Shown one piece after another: positions 45,987-57,600 of a stretch of 64,000 nucleotides of DNA (its first letter is position 1; each line of letters begins with the position of its first letter). The DNA is taken from contig OW804097.1 in NCBI GenBank assembly GCA_942159475.1, positions 109,926,582 to 109,990,581 of the forward strand. The letters are read 5' to 3'. This DNA is from Sthenelais limicola. Lineage: Eukaryota > Annelida > Polychaeta > Phyllodocida > Sigalionidae. A program made the position numbers and the translations under genes. The notes under the pieces are model-generated. The model ran no database searches. It was not told the DNA's origin and saw only the letters and a list, made by a program, of their open reading frames with translations.

Positions 45987-47005
45987 GTATCAGACAATTT
46001 TTATTCCTCCCCCACCCCAATCATATGCTACCGACTATCTAATATAAATAAGTGAGCACTTCAACATTTTAAGACTGATAGTATATTAAGATAACGCGCA
46101 GACATGTTTGCCTAGGTGCATTGTTTATGATATTGGTGTCTAGGATATATACAATACTATTCTACTTATCAATTTGTACATGTTCTTTTAATTGTTATAA
46201 ATGCACCCTGATAAAAATAACCTATATAATGCTCCCATCTATAATCATAATGATAATGCATTTAATACTGGTTGGAATCTCGAATAGTATCCTAGAGAAA
46301 GCTTGACGTGGGAAATGAACATTATTCTGATGTGCAGGCCGAGTTTTCAGTCGATAGAAATCTATTTCATTTCGGGGCAGTGTGAAGGTTCATACAATTC
46401 ATCGGCTCATTTCGGATTAGCAATCGGATGGCTTCGGGTGGCTTCAGCAGACAATTGACAATTTCAACTGAGTTTCATGCAATGAGTGTCGGAAAGGGTC
46501 GCCCAATTTCGTTATATTAATCTTTAAATACTTATAAAGCGATGAGATAATTTTCAAATCGATCCATAAGATATATTTGAGGTATGTCAAGATACTTGGT
46601 GCGCCAACGCTCTTCTCTGCTTGGATAGGGGCCCGCGGGGCCCCCAAGAAAGTGGGGGCCCTGGGGGGGGGGCTCCTGGGAACGTTTTTGGATCGGGGTG
46701 CCAAATTCTGCCTAAACACCCCCAGGGCCCCATATATTCATGATTATATACCTACCGCGGCCCCACAGGGCCCCTCCCAAAACTTGAATATTTTTAAAAA
46801 TTTTAAACAATTAAAAACTTAAATCACCATTCTAAATGACAATTTTGTGTGGTTCTTTGGTGGAATGAAGTACATGGATTGATAACAATGCTTATTATAA
46901 CCCTAACCCTAACCTTAAATTAGTTGTCCTAAGTCAGTGTAGGTAATAGAGACTAATATAAATGTATTTTATTAATTAAATTTTGAAATTAATTAACATT
47001 TTTAG
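45987..47005. other. SLC5 intron 2 up to the Gypsy insertion
   Basis: AT-rich except 46618-46790, which holds GGGGCCC-rich hairpin-like sequence. 46873-46941 is a 69-bp segment, with the telomere-like run CCCTAACCCTAACC, that is repeated on the far side of the Gypsy element. Confidence 0.55.
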
Positions 47006-47460
47006 TGTGGTGCGCGGCTATGGATTAGCTTTGCTGAACCAGAGCCGCGCCCGCGCGCGTCTCAAGCGGCTGTCGCTTGGAGACCCTTGGTTTTGTAAGA
47101 TGTGTATTGGTGCTGGCCGCGCGGGTCGTGGTTATGGTTTTAGTCACCAACAGAGGTCGTGCTGTGTAATGTATCTGTATTTTCAAACTTTTTATTGCTG
47201 TATGTTGTACTTATCTTATGTATGTCTCACACTTACATATTATACACCCTTTTGTATTTACATGTCATTGTCATGTACTGCTTCCTTTATGTATGTCGGT
47301 TGTTGTCGTCACAAGCTGTGATATTTGGCAACCCGGGTGTGGATAGAAGAATATAAACGTTGAGTGCTGGCGAGGTCCATTAGATCCTGTCGTTGTCATT
47401 GTTCTTGATTAGATAGATTAAGTTCCCATAGTCGCTTAAGGCTGTCGATCGGACATTACA
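47006..47460 (+). repeat. 5' LTR of family 2
   Basis: Starts TGTGGTGCGCGG and ends GGACATTACA. TATAAA at 47352-47357 is the likely promoter box, leaving about 100 bp of R-U5. Mismatches to the 3' LTR: C/T in the GTTGTTGT(C/T)GTC stretch and A/G in GTTGTC(A/G)TTG. Confidence 0.95.
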
Positions 47461-47463
47461 ATT

Positions 47464-47475
47464 TGGTGCCGTGAC
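47464..47475 (+). promoter_or_regulatory. Primer binding site, tRNA-His type
   Basis: TGGTGCCGTGAC, three bases after the LTR, complements the 3' end of eukaryotic tRNA-His (GTCACGGCACCA). Confidence 0.8.
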
Positions 47476-47545
47476 CATTTTTGGATTTTTGCTCGCTAGG
47501 GTGAGACCTGTGTCAGCTGTCGGTAGCCTCTAACGGGGAGTGCCG

Positions 47546-49605
47546 ATGGGTGACAAGGGGAGAGATGTCCGGCTCTCCACTGGAGCGCCGGATGACCTGA
47601 TGGCTGTGGATGAATTTCTGCAGCAAACGAATCAGACTATTCAGGACTTGGAAAATCAGTTGGCCCAGTCTAAACTGAATTTGAATCGCTCGCTGGAACC
47701 TCACGTGCTAACGTGCGGGTGAAAGCGAGCATAGAAGCTAATTCGAGTAGCGGCGATGAACATGTACAACCGCCCGACTTGAAAGTGACCATGAGGAGGA
47801 AGTTGTCAAAGCTTCCTCGTAGTGCTTTGAAGAAGGCACCAGAGATTGTAGATATTGGCTCGGACGAGGATGAGTTTTTGCATGGTAAACTGCCTCCCAT
47901 GAATCCAGTGATTCATGCGGATATTGGTCAGTTACAATCCGAATGGACTCAGGACCGTACTAGGAATAGGCGCATGACCTATGATAGAATGGATAAACTC
48001 ATCTCTACGCAAATGAGTACTTTGAATTTGATGAATGATTCAGTATTGGAGTCTGCAAGGAAGGGGAAAGAGGCCCTGGAGAAAGCGGCTTATACTGAAT
48101 CGGAGTTGACTTTGGCTAAGAAAGAAGAAGCTCGTTTAAGATCTGTAGTGAAAGATCAAAGTGAGAAATTGACTTCACTGGAGGCTAAGCGCGCTTGGGA
48201 ACGTAAGAATAATGAGCGTATGAGAATGAATTTGGAAGAATTGAATAGCCGCTTTGACTTTCAAGTCCCACAGCACAGACCTAGGGGTATTGCTTTTGCT
48301 GACGAAGTGGAAAAGGTTAGCACTCCTATTCATGAAAATCCGGGTGGTATAACTAATGAATCATACACCCGAATCATGAATGATTTACCTGACTTTGATC
48401 AAAAGAGAGGAAGTCCAGATAATGTAGCACCATTGCCACCACATTATACGTCAGTCATGCCGGACGCACCAACTGGCGGGCGGGCGTTTAAAGGTGACAG
48501 GAGGAGTGCTTTAGAAGCTGCGCGTGGTTTGCGCACTTCTAGTCCTAGTCCAGTCGGTTATGGGATTATGGGCGCGGTTAGGCGATCATTGCCGGCCAAT
48601 ATGAGTGGAGTTAGGCGGTCAATAGATCCAGCCGCGGGTTACTTGCCTGAAGGCAAGGGACCTGCATTTGGCATGCCTAAGTTTAAACCAACTAAGCCAA
48701 TGCGCAACCCTAGAACTGTGAACTTCCCTGAATGGGATGGTCGAGAGGATTGGCGTGACTATCAAAGACGCACAGTAATGATAGCACGTTCAAATAATTG
48801 GGATGACGAGACTTATAAAATACAACTGCTAACCGGAGTAGGTAAACAGCTGCCGCAAGCTATGATGCTGGAGCCGGATGATTTTTCAGTCGATCAGCTG
48901 CTACAGATGCTCGAATATGACTATCAGGCTGAAAAGTCTGATAAGACGCGGAAGCGGGAATTTTTCGAATGCAGGCAAGATCCTGGGCAGAGTCCGGCTG
49001 CTTTCAGCCAGAACTTAAGTTTGAAGGCAGTACATGCTTTCGGTGAATGGGATGGCACGTTGCATGATATGGCAGTAAAAACATTTCTTGATGGGCTGGT
49101 GGATAAAGGCATGTCGCAATATGTTGCAATGCAGGAGCCGACCGATATAGTTTCGGCTGCGGCAGCCGCTACTAGATATAGGGATGTATTTGGAACCAGT
49201 GGAGTTTCACACACGTCTTCGCATTTACACTCGATTAAGAGCGGGGCGGGTGTGTCAACGGTAACTACTGTGACCAAATCAGAACGGGAGTGGGATGATA
49301 ACGAAATGGCAGAGTTTCAAGCTTTTCGGGCGTGGCAGAAAAGGCCAAAACCGCAACTAGAGGCTTTACCACCACCACCACCGCCCGAGTCGGGTGAGGG
49401 GGGTAGAAAGGTTTCTTCTGAAGGAAATTATAGGAGAAGACCTGGTATGCCTCGAAAATGCTACTATTGTCAGCAAGAAGGACACATGTGGGCAGATTGT
49501 GCTAAACAAAAAACACATGTTAAGTCTTTTGATGACTTTACAGCTCAGGCTGCGGCAATTAAAGAACAGTTGGCTCTGCTGTTAAACAAGGTCGGATCTT
49601 CTTAG
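47546..49605 (+). CDS. Family 2 gag (capsid-nucleocapsid), with one frameshift near the start
   Basis: ATG 47546 (MGDKGRDVRLSTGAPDD) opens 58 codons with a coiled-coil-like stretch and ends at TGA 47720. The main frame, one base back, is open from 47675 to TAG 49603-49605, so the two overlap by 45 nt. An indel in this copy or a start at a later codon (ATG 47791) are both possible; no convincing slippery site is present there. The main part has a helical N-terminal half, a capsid region (FPEWDGREDWRDYQRRTVMI, near 48723-48780, through FLDGL) and a CX2CX4HX4C zinc knuckle CYYCQQEGHMWADC at 49459-49500. Gag assembles the particle and its knuckle binds the RNA. It overlaps pol at its 3' end. Confidence 0.9.
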
Positions 49606-52600
49606 GCGGTGAACAGGAGATCGCGACAAACAGCATACACACCGCATTGTCGATAAATCGGACTTGTAAACCAATTGGATCCGATGTTCTTGTGCCCCTA
49701 GATCAGCCTGGGGACGCCCGTGGAGAAGGTGATCTTGGAGGTGAAGTGCACGAGAGCAGCGGCAGTGGCGCAATTGGGCGCGCCACATGCTCAGTGATGG
49801 TGGTGAATGAAGGAAATCCTGAGTATGTATGCTCACCCGGGCAGATTCTAAAAGTATCATGGGGAGAAGATGCTAGGGTGGTGAGTAAGGTTATGGTGTG
49901 TGACTTGTGCGATTTTGAGATTTGTGTCTCAGACCGCAATCGCCCGCTTGTGGCTGAGCGCATGTATGCGGATGTGACTTTGGTGAATGTAACTGGACAA
50001 TTCTTGATTGACTGGGGAGCCCAATGCACGCTAATAAAGAAGCGCGTGTATGATGAACTCTCAGTCAGGCCTTCTCTCATGCCATGTGGGGTGACGTGCT
50101 ATGCAGGAACTGGACATGATCTAAAGACACATGGGTGTGTGCGTCTGGCGCTGGGGTTGGGGGGCGCGTGGTATGCTCTCAATTGCCTGGTGGTAAGTGG
50201 TTTGGTTGGTGCGGAGGCTGGAATCATAGGGATGGATTTTATCTATCTCCATAAATGTAACTCTGATTGGTCTGGTTTATTCACCCTCGAGGCAGGTGAA
50301 CAGTCGATCATGTGTCGGGCATTGCAAAGTGGACCGGTGACGCGGAGCGGCTGTGAGAGTGTTTTTATAGATGCTTTTTCTGCCATTTGCAGCGGCTTTG
50401 GTCCAATGTCCCCCAATGAAGACATGCTTTTTGAACCAGATGGAGCAGGGTTGGGATGCTATGTTGCAGGGAGTTTATTGGTTGCTGGCGACCGATATAA
50501 TTGCACGCTGTCTGTATACAATCCTACCAGCTCTCCTGTACTGATGGAACTTCAGACTGCTGGAGGGGGGGATCTCATGAACGGTGACTCCCCTATTGTT
50601 GATGTGGAATTACTGGAGCCTGAGGTTCCAATGCCTCCGGCTGCAGAATGTCCACTGGAAAAGTTGGTGAAAGGGTCTGATTTGTCTAAGACGGAAGATA
50701 TAGTCAGACTTAGACACCTGTTGACACAATATAAGCATTGCTTCAGGTTGCCAGGTGAAACGCTGGGACACACTAATAAAGTGCGTCATGTGGTCGATAC
50801 AGGGGATGCTGTACCGATTAAAAGTGTGTATAGGCGCCTGCCTCGAGCACGTCGTGAGGCTGCTGAAAAACAAATTCAGGATATGCTTGATAAAGGTGTT
50901 ATAGAACCTAGTAATAGCCCATGGGGATCTGCAGTGGTGATTGTGAAAAAGAGTGACGGTACTGACCGTTTTTGTGTCGACTATCGTCCAGTGAATGCGG
51001 TGACTAAGAAAGATTCTTTCCCGCTACCAAGGATAGATGAAAGTATTGAAGCATTGGGTGGTAACCTATGGTTCATTACATTGGATTTGGAGAGCGGCTA
51101 TTGGCAAATTGCCATGGATGAAGCAAGTAAAGAAAAAACTGCTTTCGTCTCGACTATGGGGCTGTTCCAATTCAAGGTGATGAGCTTTGGTCTATGTAAT
51201 GCGCCGGCCACATTTGAACGAATGATGGAACAAATGTTGGCTGGTTTAAGATGGAAATGCTGTTTAGTATATTTGGATGATGTAATCATCTTTGGCTCCA
51301 GCTTTGATGAAGCATTGTCTAATGCAGAAAAAGTCTTGCAACGACTAGCTGATTATGGCTTGAAATTGAAACCAAAGAAATGCGAATTCTTCAAACTTAA
51401 TGTCAAGTATCTGGGTAGAATAGTCTCTCAGAAGGGGGTTCGCGCTGATCCGGGTAAGTTGGAAAAGGTTCATTCGTGGCCAGTGCCGACTACTATTAAG
51501 CAAGTCCGACAGTTTCTGGGGTTTGCCTCTTATTATAGAGAATTCATGCCTAACTTTTCTGAAGTTGCGGCTCCTATTCAAGCATTGGTGTCCGGAGCAG
51601 AATTGAAAAATAATCGGCGGGTGACGTTCGATGAGAACTGTCATAAGGCTTTTTCGGATTTGAAAGACTTGTTAACATCACCGCCTGTGCTAGGTTACCC
51701 ACAGCCGACTGGAACTATCATCTTGGATACGGACGCTAGTGGGTATGGAATGTCTGGCGTCCTATCTCAGATTCAGAATTCTAGGGAAGTGGTTTTGAGT
51801 TACGCCAGTAATTCATTGTCCAAAGCACAGCAGAATTATTGTGCCACGAAAAGAGAATTGTTAGCTGTTTTAACTTATTTATCTAAGTTTCAACACTATA
51901 TCATTGGCCAGCAAGATTTTAAACTGAGAACTGACCATGCTTCTCTTCGGTGGCTGATGAATTTCCGTGATCCGTCGGGTATGCTTGCAAGATGGTTAAC
52001 CACCTTGCAGCATTATGGGTTGCGTGAGGATCAAATTGTTCATCGGCCAGGCTGCAAACACATAAATGCGGATGCGCTTTCAAGACTGCCAGTAAGAAGA
52101 TGTCCTCGTGACGATTGCTTAGACTGTGGCGCGCATGATGCAGTGGTAGCCACAATGACTGTCAATTATCATATCTTCTCGTCATTGGCGGGTGATAGAT
52201 TGAAGGTAGCGCAGGAGGAAGATGATGTTTTGGCAAGGATTAAGTCTATAGTACAGGGTTTGACTCCGAAGCCAGACAATAAAGCTTTGTTGGCTGAGGG
52301 GGGAGAGTTCTGTTACTATATGAATAGAATAGAATTTCTAAAGGTGGATAAAGAATTGCTTTGCTTAGATTGGGAAAGCGACAACGGAGTTGGGTATACA
52401 CGCGTATTGGTACCTTTGTCTCTGAGAAGAGAGTTATTCCGTACTTTGCATGGGAGTAAGCTTGCAGCTCACTTTGGCGAGTTTAAAACTTATCAGGCGG
52501 GGAGACAAAAGTTTGTTTGGCCCCGGATGAAGAGAGATATCGCCGACTGGGTGCGCGGCTGTGAAGTTTGCGCTTCTTGTAAGAGCAGAGGTGGTAAAGG

Positions 52601-53873
52601 TATAACCCCGTTGAAGAAAGAAATCCATGGTGTGCGCTGGAGCCGCATTGCTTTGGATATTATTGGTCCATTTAGGAGAACCCCTAGAGGAAATAGCTGT
52701 GTGATGGTTGTCACAGACTATTTTTCTAAGTGGGCTGAAGCTTATCCGCTTCCTGATCACACAGCCGCTACCTGTGCGATGGCTTTGTTTACTGAATGGA
52801 TATTGAGATATGGTCCACCAGTCTCTCTCCAGACAGATGGGGCGCCTGAATTTCGTTCAGCACTGTTGAAGGAATTGTTGCTTCTGTTGGATATCGAGCA
52901 ATTGATGTCTCTACCCTATAGACCTCAGGCAAATGGACAGGTAGAGCGTTGGAATCGAGTCCTTGTAGAGCAGCTCTCCTGCATGACACAGTTTGAAGAT
53001 CTGAATTGGGATTTGTTGGTGCCTTGTATTGCGCACGCATATAGGGGCGCTGTGCATAAAAGCACTATGTGTACTCCTAATCTGGTAGTATTTGGCACCG
53101 AATTAACCGTTCCAGCTGACATTATTTATGGTACTCTGACAGGAGATGTTGATTTTCCCTGCCGCAGTGTGTTTGTGGAGGAGATCAGGTCCTTGTTGTT
53201 AAGAGGGCATAAGTTTGTCAGAGAACGCCTGGGGCATTCGGCTGTATACCAGAAGAGGTATTTCGATAGACGGGCCCGACCAAAAGTATTTAGAACTGGA
53301 GATGTAGTTTGGAGATATGCGACGCCTATGGCTCAAAAGAAATATGGTCCCAAATGGGATGGTCCTTTTGAAGTTGTAAGGCGCGTGCAAGGCTCTACCT
53401 ATGAACTCAGAACCGAGGAAGGGATTCTCAGATGGAATGGAGATTTACTCAAATTGGCTTTTGATGCAGACGGTACTCCCGTCCAGGCGGTAAACTTGCA
53501 TAGAGCTCCTGAATATCAAAAGCAGCAGGTAGCGGGGAAAGACTACTTGAGGATTAATCCTCAGGGACGTGTCATACCCGGCCGGCACGCTCCGACAGTG
53601 CTTCCTGCAGATAAGATTGTGAGACACGTGAAGAAGCGCGGCCGCCCACCTAAGAAACCATCTCCTGTGGCAGACCCACCGTCGGGTGTGGCCGCGGGAG
53701 TGGGTGAGGGCGAAGCGGCTGTGGAATCTGAGAGTTCTAGTGATTCAGGTGACGAGGAAGAGGAAGAGGGCTCACCATTAGCTAAGACTATGGGTAATCT
53801 GTTAAGATCAGGGTATTTGGAAGAAAGGCCTAAGCGTCATAGGCAAGCCCCTGATCGACTTGGCTACGAGTGA
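49563..53873 (+). CDS. Family 2 pol polyprotein: protease, RT, RNase H, integrase
   Basis: Open from just after a TAA at 49560 to TGA 53871; probably made by -1 frameshifting from gag, as no good ATG starts it. Numbering from the codon at 49647: protease around 110-140 with FLIDWGAQCTLI, so Asp122 is present but the usual DTG/DSG is DWG. RT about 383-570, with YLDD at 542-545. RNase H about 695-790 (DTDASG, TDHASL). Integrase with an HHCC zinc site (about 930-980), catalytic Asp1004, Asp1064 and Glu1100 with 35-residue spacing, and a GPY/F-type KWDGPFEV near 1238. The C-terminus is a KKRGRPPKK AT-hook-like patch and an acidic stretch, not a chromodomain. No internal stop was seen. It makes and inserts the cDNA copy. 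Confidence 0.95.
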   Translation, partial: RTVGSAVKQGRIFLGGEQEIATNSIHTALSINRTCKPIGSDVLVPLDQPGDARGEGDLGGEVHESSGSGAIGRATCSVMVVNEGNPEYVCSPGQILKVSWGEDARVVSKVMVCDLCDFEICVSDRNRPLVAERMYADVTLVNVTGQFLIDWGAQCTLIKKRVYDELSVRPSLMPCGVTCYAGTGHDLKTHGCVRLALGLGGAWYALNCLVVSGLVGAEAGIIGMDFIYLHKCNSDWSGLFTLEAGEQSIMCRALQSGPVTRSGCESVFIDAFSAICSGFGPMSPNEDMLFEPDGAGLGCYVAGSLLVAGDRYNCTLSVYNPTSSPVLMELQTAGGGDLMNGDSPIVDVELLEPEVPMPPAAECPLEKLVKGSDLSKTEDIVRLRHLLTQYKHCFRLPGETLGHTNKVRHVVDTGDAVPIKSVYRRLPRARREAAEKQIQDMLDKGVIEPSNSPWGSAVVIVKKSDGTDRFCVDYRPVNAVTKKDSFPLPRIDESIEALGGNLWFITLDLESGYWQIAMDEASKEKTAFVSTMGLFQFKVMSFGLCNAPATFERMMEQMLAGLRWKCCLVYLDDVIIFGSSFDEALSNAEKVLQRLADYGLKLKPKKCEFFKLNVKYLGRIVSQKGVRADPGKLEKVHSWPVPTTIKQVRQFLGFASYYREFMPNFSEVAAPIQALVSGAELKNNRRVTFDENCHKAFSDLKDLLTSPPVLGYPQPTGTIILDTDASGYGMSGVLSQIQNSREVVLSYASNSLSKAQQNYCATKRELLAVLTYLSKFQHYIIGQQDFKLRTDHASLRWLMNFRDPSGMLARWLTTLQHYGLREDQIVHRPGCKHINADALSRLPVRRCPRDDCLDCGAHDAVVATMTVNYHIFSSLAGDRLKVAQEEDDVLARIKSIVQGLTPKPDNKALLAEGGEFCYYMNRIEFLKVDKELLCLDWESDNGVGYTRVLVPLSLRRELFRTLHGSKLAAHFGEFKTYQAGRQKFVWPRMKRDIADWVRGCEVCASCKSRGGKGITPLKKEIHGVRWSRIALDIIGPFRRTPRGNSCVMVVTDYFSKWAEAYPLPDHTAATCAMALFTEWILRYGPPVSLQTDGAPEFRSALLKELLLLLDIEQLMSLPYRPQANGQVERWNRVLVEQLSCMTQFEDLNWDLLVPCIAHAYRGAVHKSTMCTPNLVVFGTELTVPADIIYGTLTGDVDFPCRSVFVEEIRSLLLRGHKFVRERLGHSAVYQKRYFDRRARPKVFRTGDVVWRYATPMAQKKYGPKWDGPFEVVRRVQGSTYELRTEEGILRWNGDLLKLAFDADGTPVQAVNLHRAPEYQKQQVAGKDYLRINPQGRVIPGRHAPTVLPADKIVRHVKKRGRPPKKPSPVADPPSGVAAGVGEGEAAVESESSSDSGDEEEEEGSPLAKTMGNLLRSGYLEERPKRHRQAPDRLGYE
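49581..49587 (+). promoter_or_regulatory. Candidate -1 ribosomal frameshift site GTTAAAC
   Basis: The heptamer is in phase with gag (G TTA AAC) and lies inside the 43-nt gag/pol overlap (49563-49605). Pol is in the -1 frame. GUUAAAC is a known functional shift site in equine arteritis virus. A downstream stem or pseudoknot was not demonstrated. Confidence 0.65.
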
Positions 53874-54612
53874 GTGAATCAGTTGTATGAGGTGCAGAGG
53901 AAAACAAAAAATGACACAACGAGAAGTACTGGTAGAATGATATCTCACATCAAACATGGTGAGGGGATTTATTCCTCTCTGGTGTGATTTTTGTGTGAAA
54001 TAATAACAACAGTTTCAAGCTTACTATACGTGGTTTTGGCATTGAAATTGACTTGGAAAATTGACTGACTGGTAGGGCATGTAGCCTCTCATTGTCCTTA
54101 CACCTACTGGGATATGTGACTGGGCCGAAGCAATACACCCCACGGAAAGTAGGGAGAAACTGCTTAGTTGTGTTTTCTGATGATATTTTATGCTATTATT
54201 GGTAGTGTATTGGGTTCTGCTCGGGAGCCCAGGTGCCTGGATGGTGTGTGTGTATGCCTGCTAGGTAGCGGGGCAGGCAGGGACAACACTACTCGTGGCA
54301 CGTGCACTCTAGTGTGTACCACTCGGCGACAGGGTGGCGATGCTATATTTAGACGGAAGAAAGACCTCTGATTGGATGGGGCGTCGCGGGACTAGGTCAC
54401 GGGAGCTGGCGAGAGCGTAGGTCTGCAGAGTACGCTCGGTTAGTGGACACGCCAGACGTGTTTTCACTGCCAGTTGTATGTGATCTAGATTGCTTGGTTT
54501 ATCCCCCCGATAAAGCATTGTATTCCCAGATTGTTGTTCGGTTGGTTGACTAGGTGTTTCAAGAGAACTTGTAACCTGGCTTGGATACTCTGGTTTGAGT
54601 GATCAAGTCAGG
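53874..54612 (+). promoter_or_regulatory. Family 2 spacer with candidate internal promoter for the third ORF
   Basis: ACACAACGAGAAGT at 53914-53927 is shared with family 1. ACACTACTCGTG at 54286-54297 is the exact reverse complement of CACGAGTAGTGT in the family 1 spacer (11158-11169), and ACCACTCGGCGA at 54318-54329 resembles the second family 1 motif reversed. TATATTTA at 54344-54351 lies 269 bp before the ORF start, against 268 bp in family 1. No ORF of weight is present. Confidence 0.55.
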
Positions 54613-57600
54613 ATGTCTGATAGGGAGGAGGCGACGGCCATGGAAGTTGACTCGTCAATGGCTGGCGTGGAGAAGGTACCCGAAGATAGACCTTGTACAG
54701 GTGGTGAACAGGAGTCCACAGCCGCGGACGCGGCGGCTGTGACTTCTGAGATCCGCGCTGAGACCCGCACTGAGGAACATTCCCTGAAGGAAGACTGGTA
54801 TCAGGAGATGACCGCAGAGATTGAGGCTGACTATGAGAGAGTTGAGAAAAAGAGGATGGAGCTACAGAAGGTGCAAGATCGTCAAGATGCAGCAGAATGG
54901 CAGCTTCAAAAGACTAGGCGAAGGAAGTCTAAGCCTGTCCAGTCTGCCAAGATCGTGGAGTCGGACGAGAGTGAGGGGGAAGAGCAGTTGCCTTCCAAAG
55001 GCGCTGCTGCTTCCAGGCCTAAGAGGAAGACTTCGAAGAAAGCTGGTCCTGAACCAGTAGTTGCCCCTGAGTCTGAGAAATCAGACAAACAGACTGTAAA
55101 GAAGGACGAGAGTTCGGATGTTGGAAAGGCTAAGACTGCGTCTGCGTCGGGTAATGCCAAGTCAGGAAAACAAGATGACGAAGCAAAACCTGATGGCGGT
55201 AAGACGAGGTCGAAAAAAGAATTTAATTCCCCCAAGGGAAAACCAAAGCAGGAAGTTAAGAGAGGGCGGGAGAAGAGCAAGACTGTGGTCAAGGAGAGTG
55301 GCAGTAGGGACGGGAGTACTAGCTCTCGCGGCTCTTCTACTGAGTATAGTGACCAGTCACGCGCTTCCCACTCAGGCGGCCCTGGACTTAACTCTGTGGA
55401 GGATGTGAGACGGGCTTTGGCTAAGCCGGCTTGGAAAAACACCCCCAAGAAGACTTCAGATAGTGCAAACCCAGTTCGCCATCAGGCGCGCTGGCGATTG
55501 AAGGATAAGTTGGAGGTGGAGTTAAGCCCTACTAACATGGCGAACATTGTTCCGAAGCAGGGTGATGGAGTCCTTGTGAACCCTGAATCGGATGATGAGG
55601 ATGAGGTTCTGGGTAATTATTGGAAAAATCCTCCAATAATGCCCCGCTATGAGGATAAGTTCCACTACCTCAAGTCCCGTACCGGGAAAGCAGATGGCCA
55701 TCAAGAAATTATAGATCTTATTATGGACAAGTTGAATGGAGCCCCTTTGCTGTGGAAACCTGGCTATAGGTGCCCATTTACTTGGTGTAGATACCTGGGT
55801 AAGGAAATTAATCCTAATGGGATTAAGGTCTACCGCACCCGGGAGAGGTTCTATCGCCACTTGTGTGAGGAGCATTGCCCGGCGGTGCAACTTTACACGT
55901 GTCCACACTCTCACTCCTGCAGTGTGAGATTGGACAGGCGTTCTGATCTTGTGCGCCACTTGGTCAACCGCAACACTGGCCATAGGAATGGGCTAGAGTG
56001 GGCAAAGGATATGGCAGGGAGTTTTAGAGTCTTGGAGCAGGAGACTGCAAACTTAGGTTGTGTACGTTTTGCGCGGATGGGGAGATATGACTTGGATCGT
56101 GTGATGACCATTGGTCGACATCGCGCGCAACTGGAGATGAGAGCCAGTGCCTCTGAAGCAAGGAGGGCTTCTGCTAGGAAGGTAATCGATGCCCCTGCTC
56201 CTTCTAGAAATGCTTGGTCAAAGCCTGGACCCTCTCAAGCTACCATTGCGGCTGTCTTGACTGGTGCACGGCCGAAGGACAACTCTACTGTAGCGGCGCT
56301 AAATCAGCCAGCTGCTGCTGCGGGAGCCCCTGGTGAAATAGCCACTGATCGGTGTATGTTGGATGGAGCGGGTGTGACGGACAATGTTCCTGCGCCTGTT
56401 TTGCCTTATCTGCCAACAGATGAAAATTTAGCGACAGCCGCTATGGATGTAGATAGGAGCTTGAAGAATGTCTCCGATTCTATTAGTCAGGCCGTTAGTA
56501 TTTCGGTAGAAGCAGTTAGGTTGGCTGTGATAACTGCTTTGGCGCCTGTGGCTGACATTGTGGAAATCAGAGCCGCGGCTGCAGAGATCCCTGCTATGCG
56601 TGCCCGCATTGAGGATCTTACCAGGCAGCTGGATTACTATAAGAGGGAGGATAAGATATCAAGGGAGACAATCCTTGATCTAAGGTGTCGCTTGACCGCT
56701 TATGAAAGCGGTGACGGAGAGCCTGAGAAGAAACGAAAGAAAACTGAGAAAGTGAAGGAGGACGTTGAGTCTGATGTTGTGCGGAAATCAGACTTGGCGA
56801 AGATAATGTCTGATCTGCTCCAACAGCATACTGCTTCTCTTGTGAGGTCGCAAGCCGTGACCACTCAGGCTGTACAGGAAGAACCTACGAAGGAGGAGGT
56901 TATTGTGGCTTTGGTGCAGTCGTCCCCTAAGAAGTTGTCGCAACAGCAGTTGCAACAGCAGTTGCCGCAACAGCAGTTGCCACAGCAGCAGTTGCCGCGG
57001 ACGTTGCCGCAGATTATTTCAACTGCGCCAGCAGCTGCTGCAGTCAAGGAAGCTACTCCAATTAAAGCGGTAGTGGTAAAGGAGTGTGTACAGTCAACTC
57101 CTGGCTTTGATAATTGGGATTCAGTAATGAATCCTAATGTACAAATGAACGTTGTTTCGCCTAGGCGATTCAACCCTATGATGCTACAGACTCTGTCCCA
57201 GTTGCCCGCTCAGCAGTTACACCAGCAGCAGTTGGATGAGCAATTGGAACAACAACAATTGTTGCAGCAACAACAGTTGCAGCAGCAACAGTTGCAGGAG
57301 CAACAACAGTTGCAACAGTCCTTGGAGCAACAGCGGCAGTTGCAGCGTTCACTGAAGTTGCAGCAGCAAGCTTTGCAGCAGCAGCAGTCCAGTCGAGCGG
57401 GGTCTCTGCCTATGTACAGTCCATATGCGATGACAGGGTTTACGCCACTGTCAACAAGCAGAGAGTCTGAGGCTCAGCGACGAGCTTCGGCCTTGTTAGG
57501 GGAAAACCCAGCTGCGGCACAGGGCTCTCCCGGAGTGCTTGGTCGAGCTGCGGGTAATGCTCCTATCGCTCCTCCAGGTTTTGTAGGTGTTACACCGGTG

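Noticed and set aside
46905..46925. Telomere or chromosome end
   Set aside because: Only two or three CCCTAA units, present twice as part of a 69-bp repeat in internal DNA.
46983..47356. 112- and 65-codon ORFs, repeated at 58521-58903
   Set aside because: They lie within the LTRs and are duplicated with them; no domain features.
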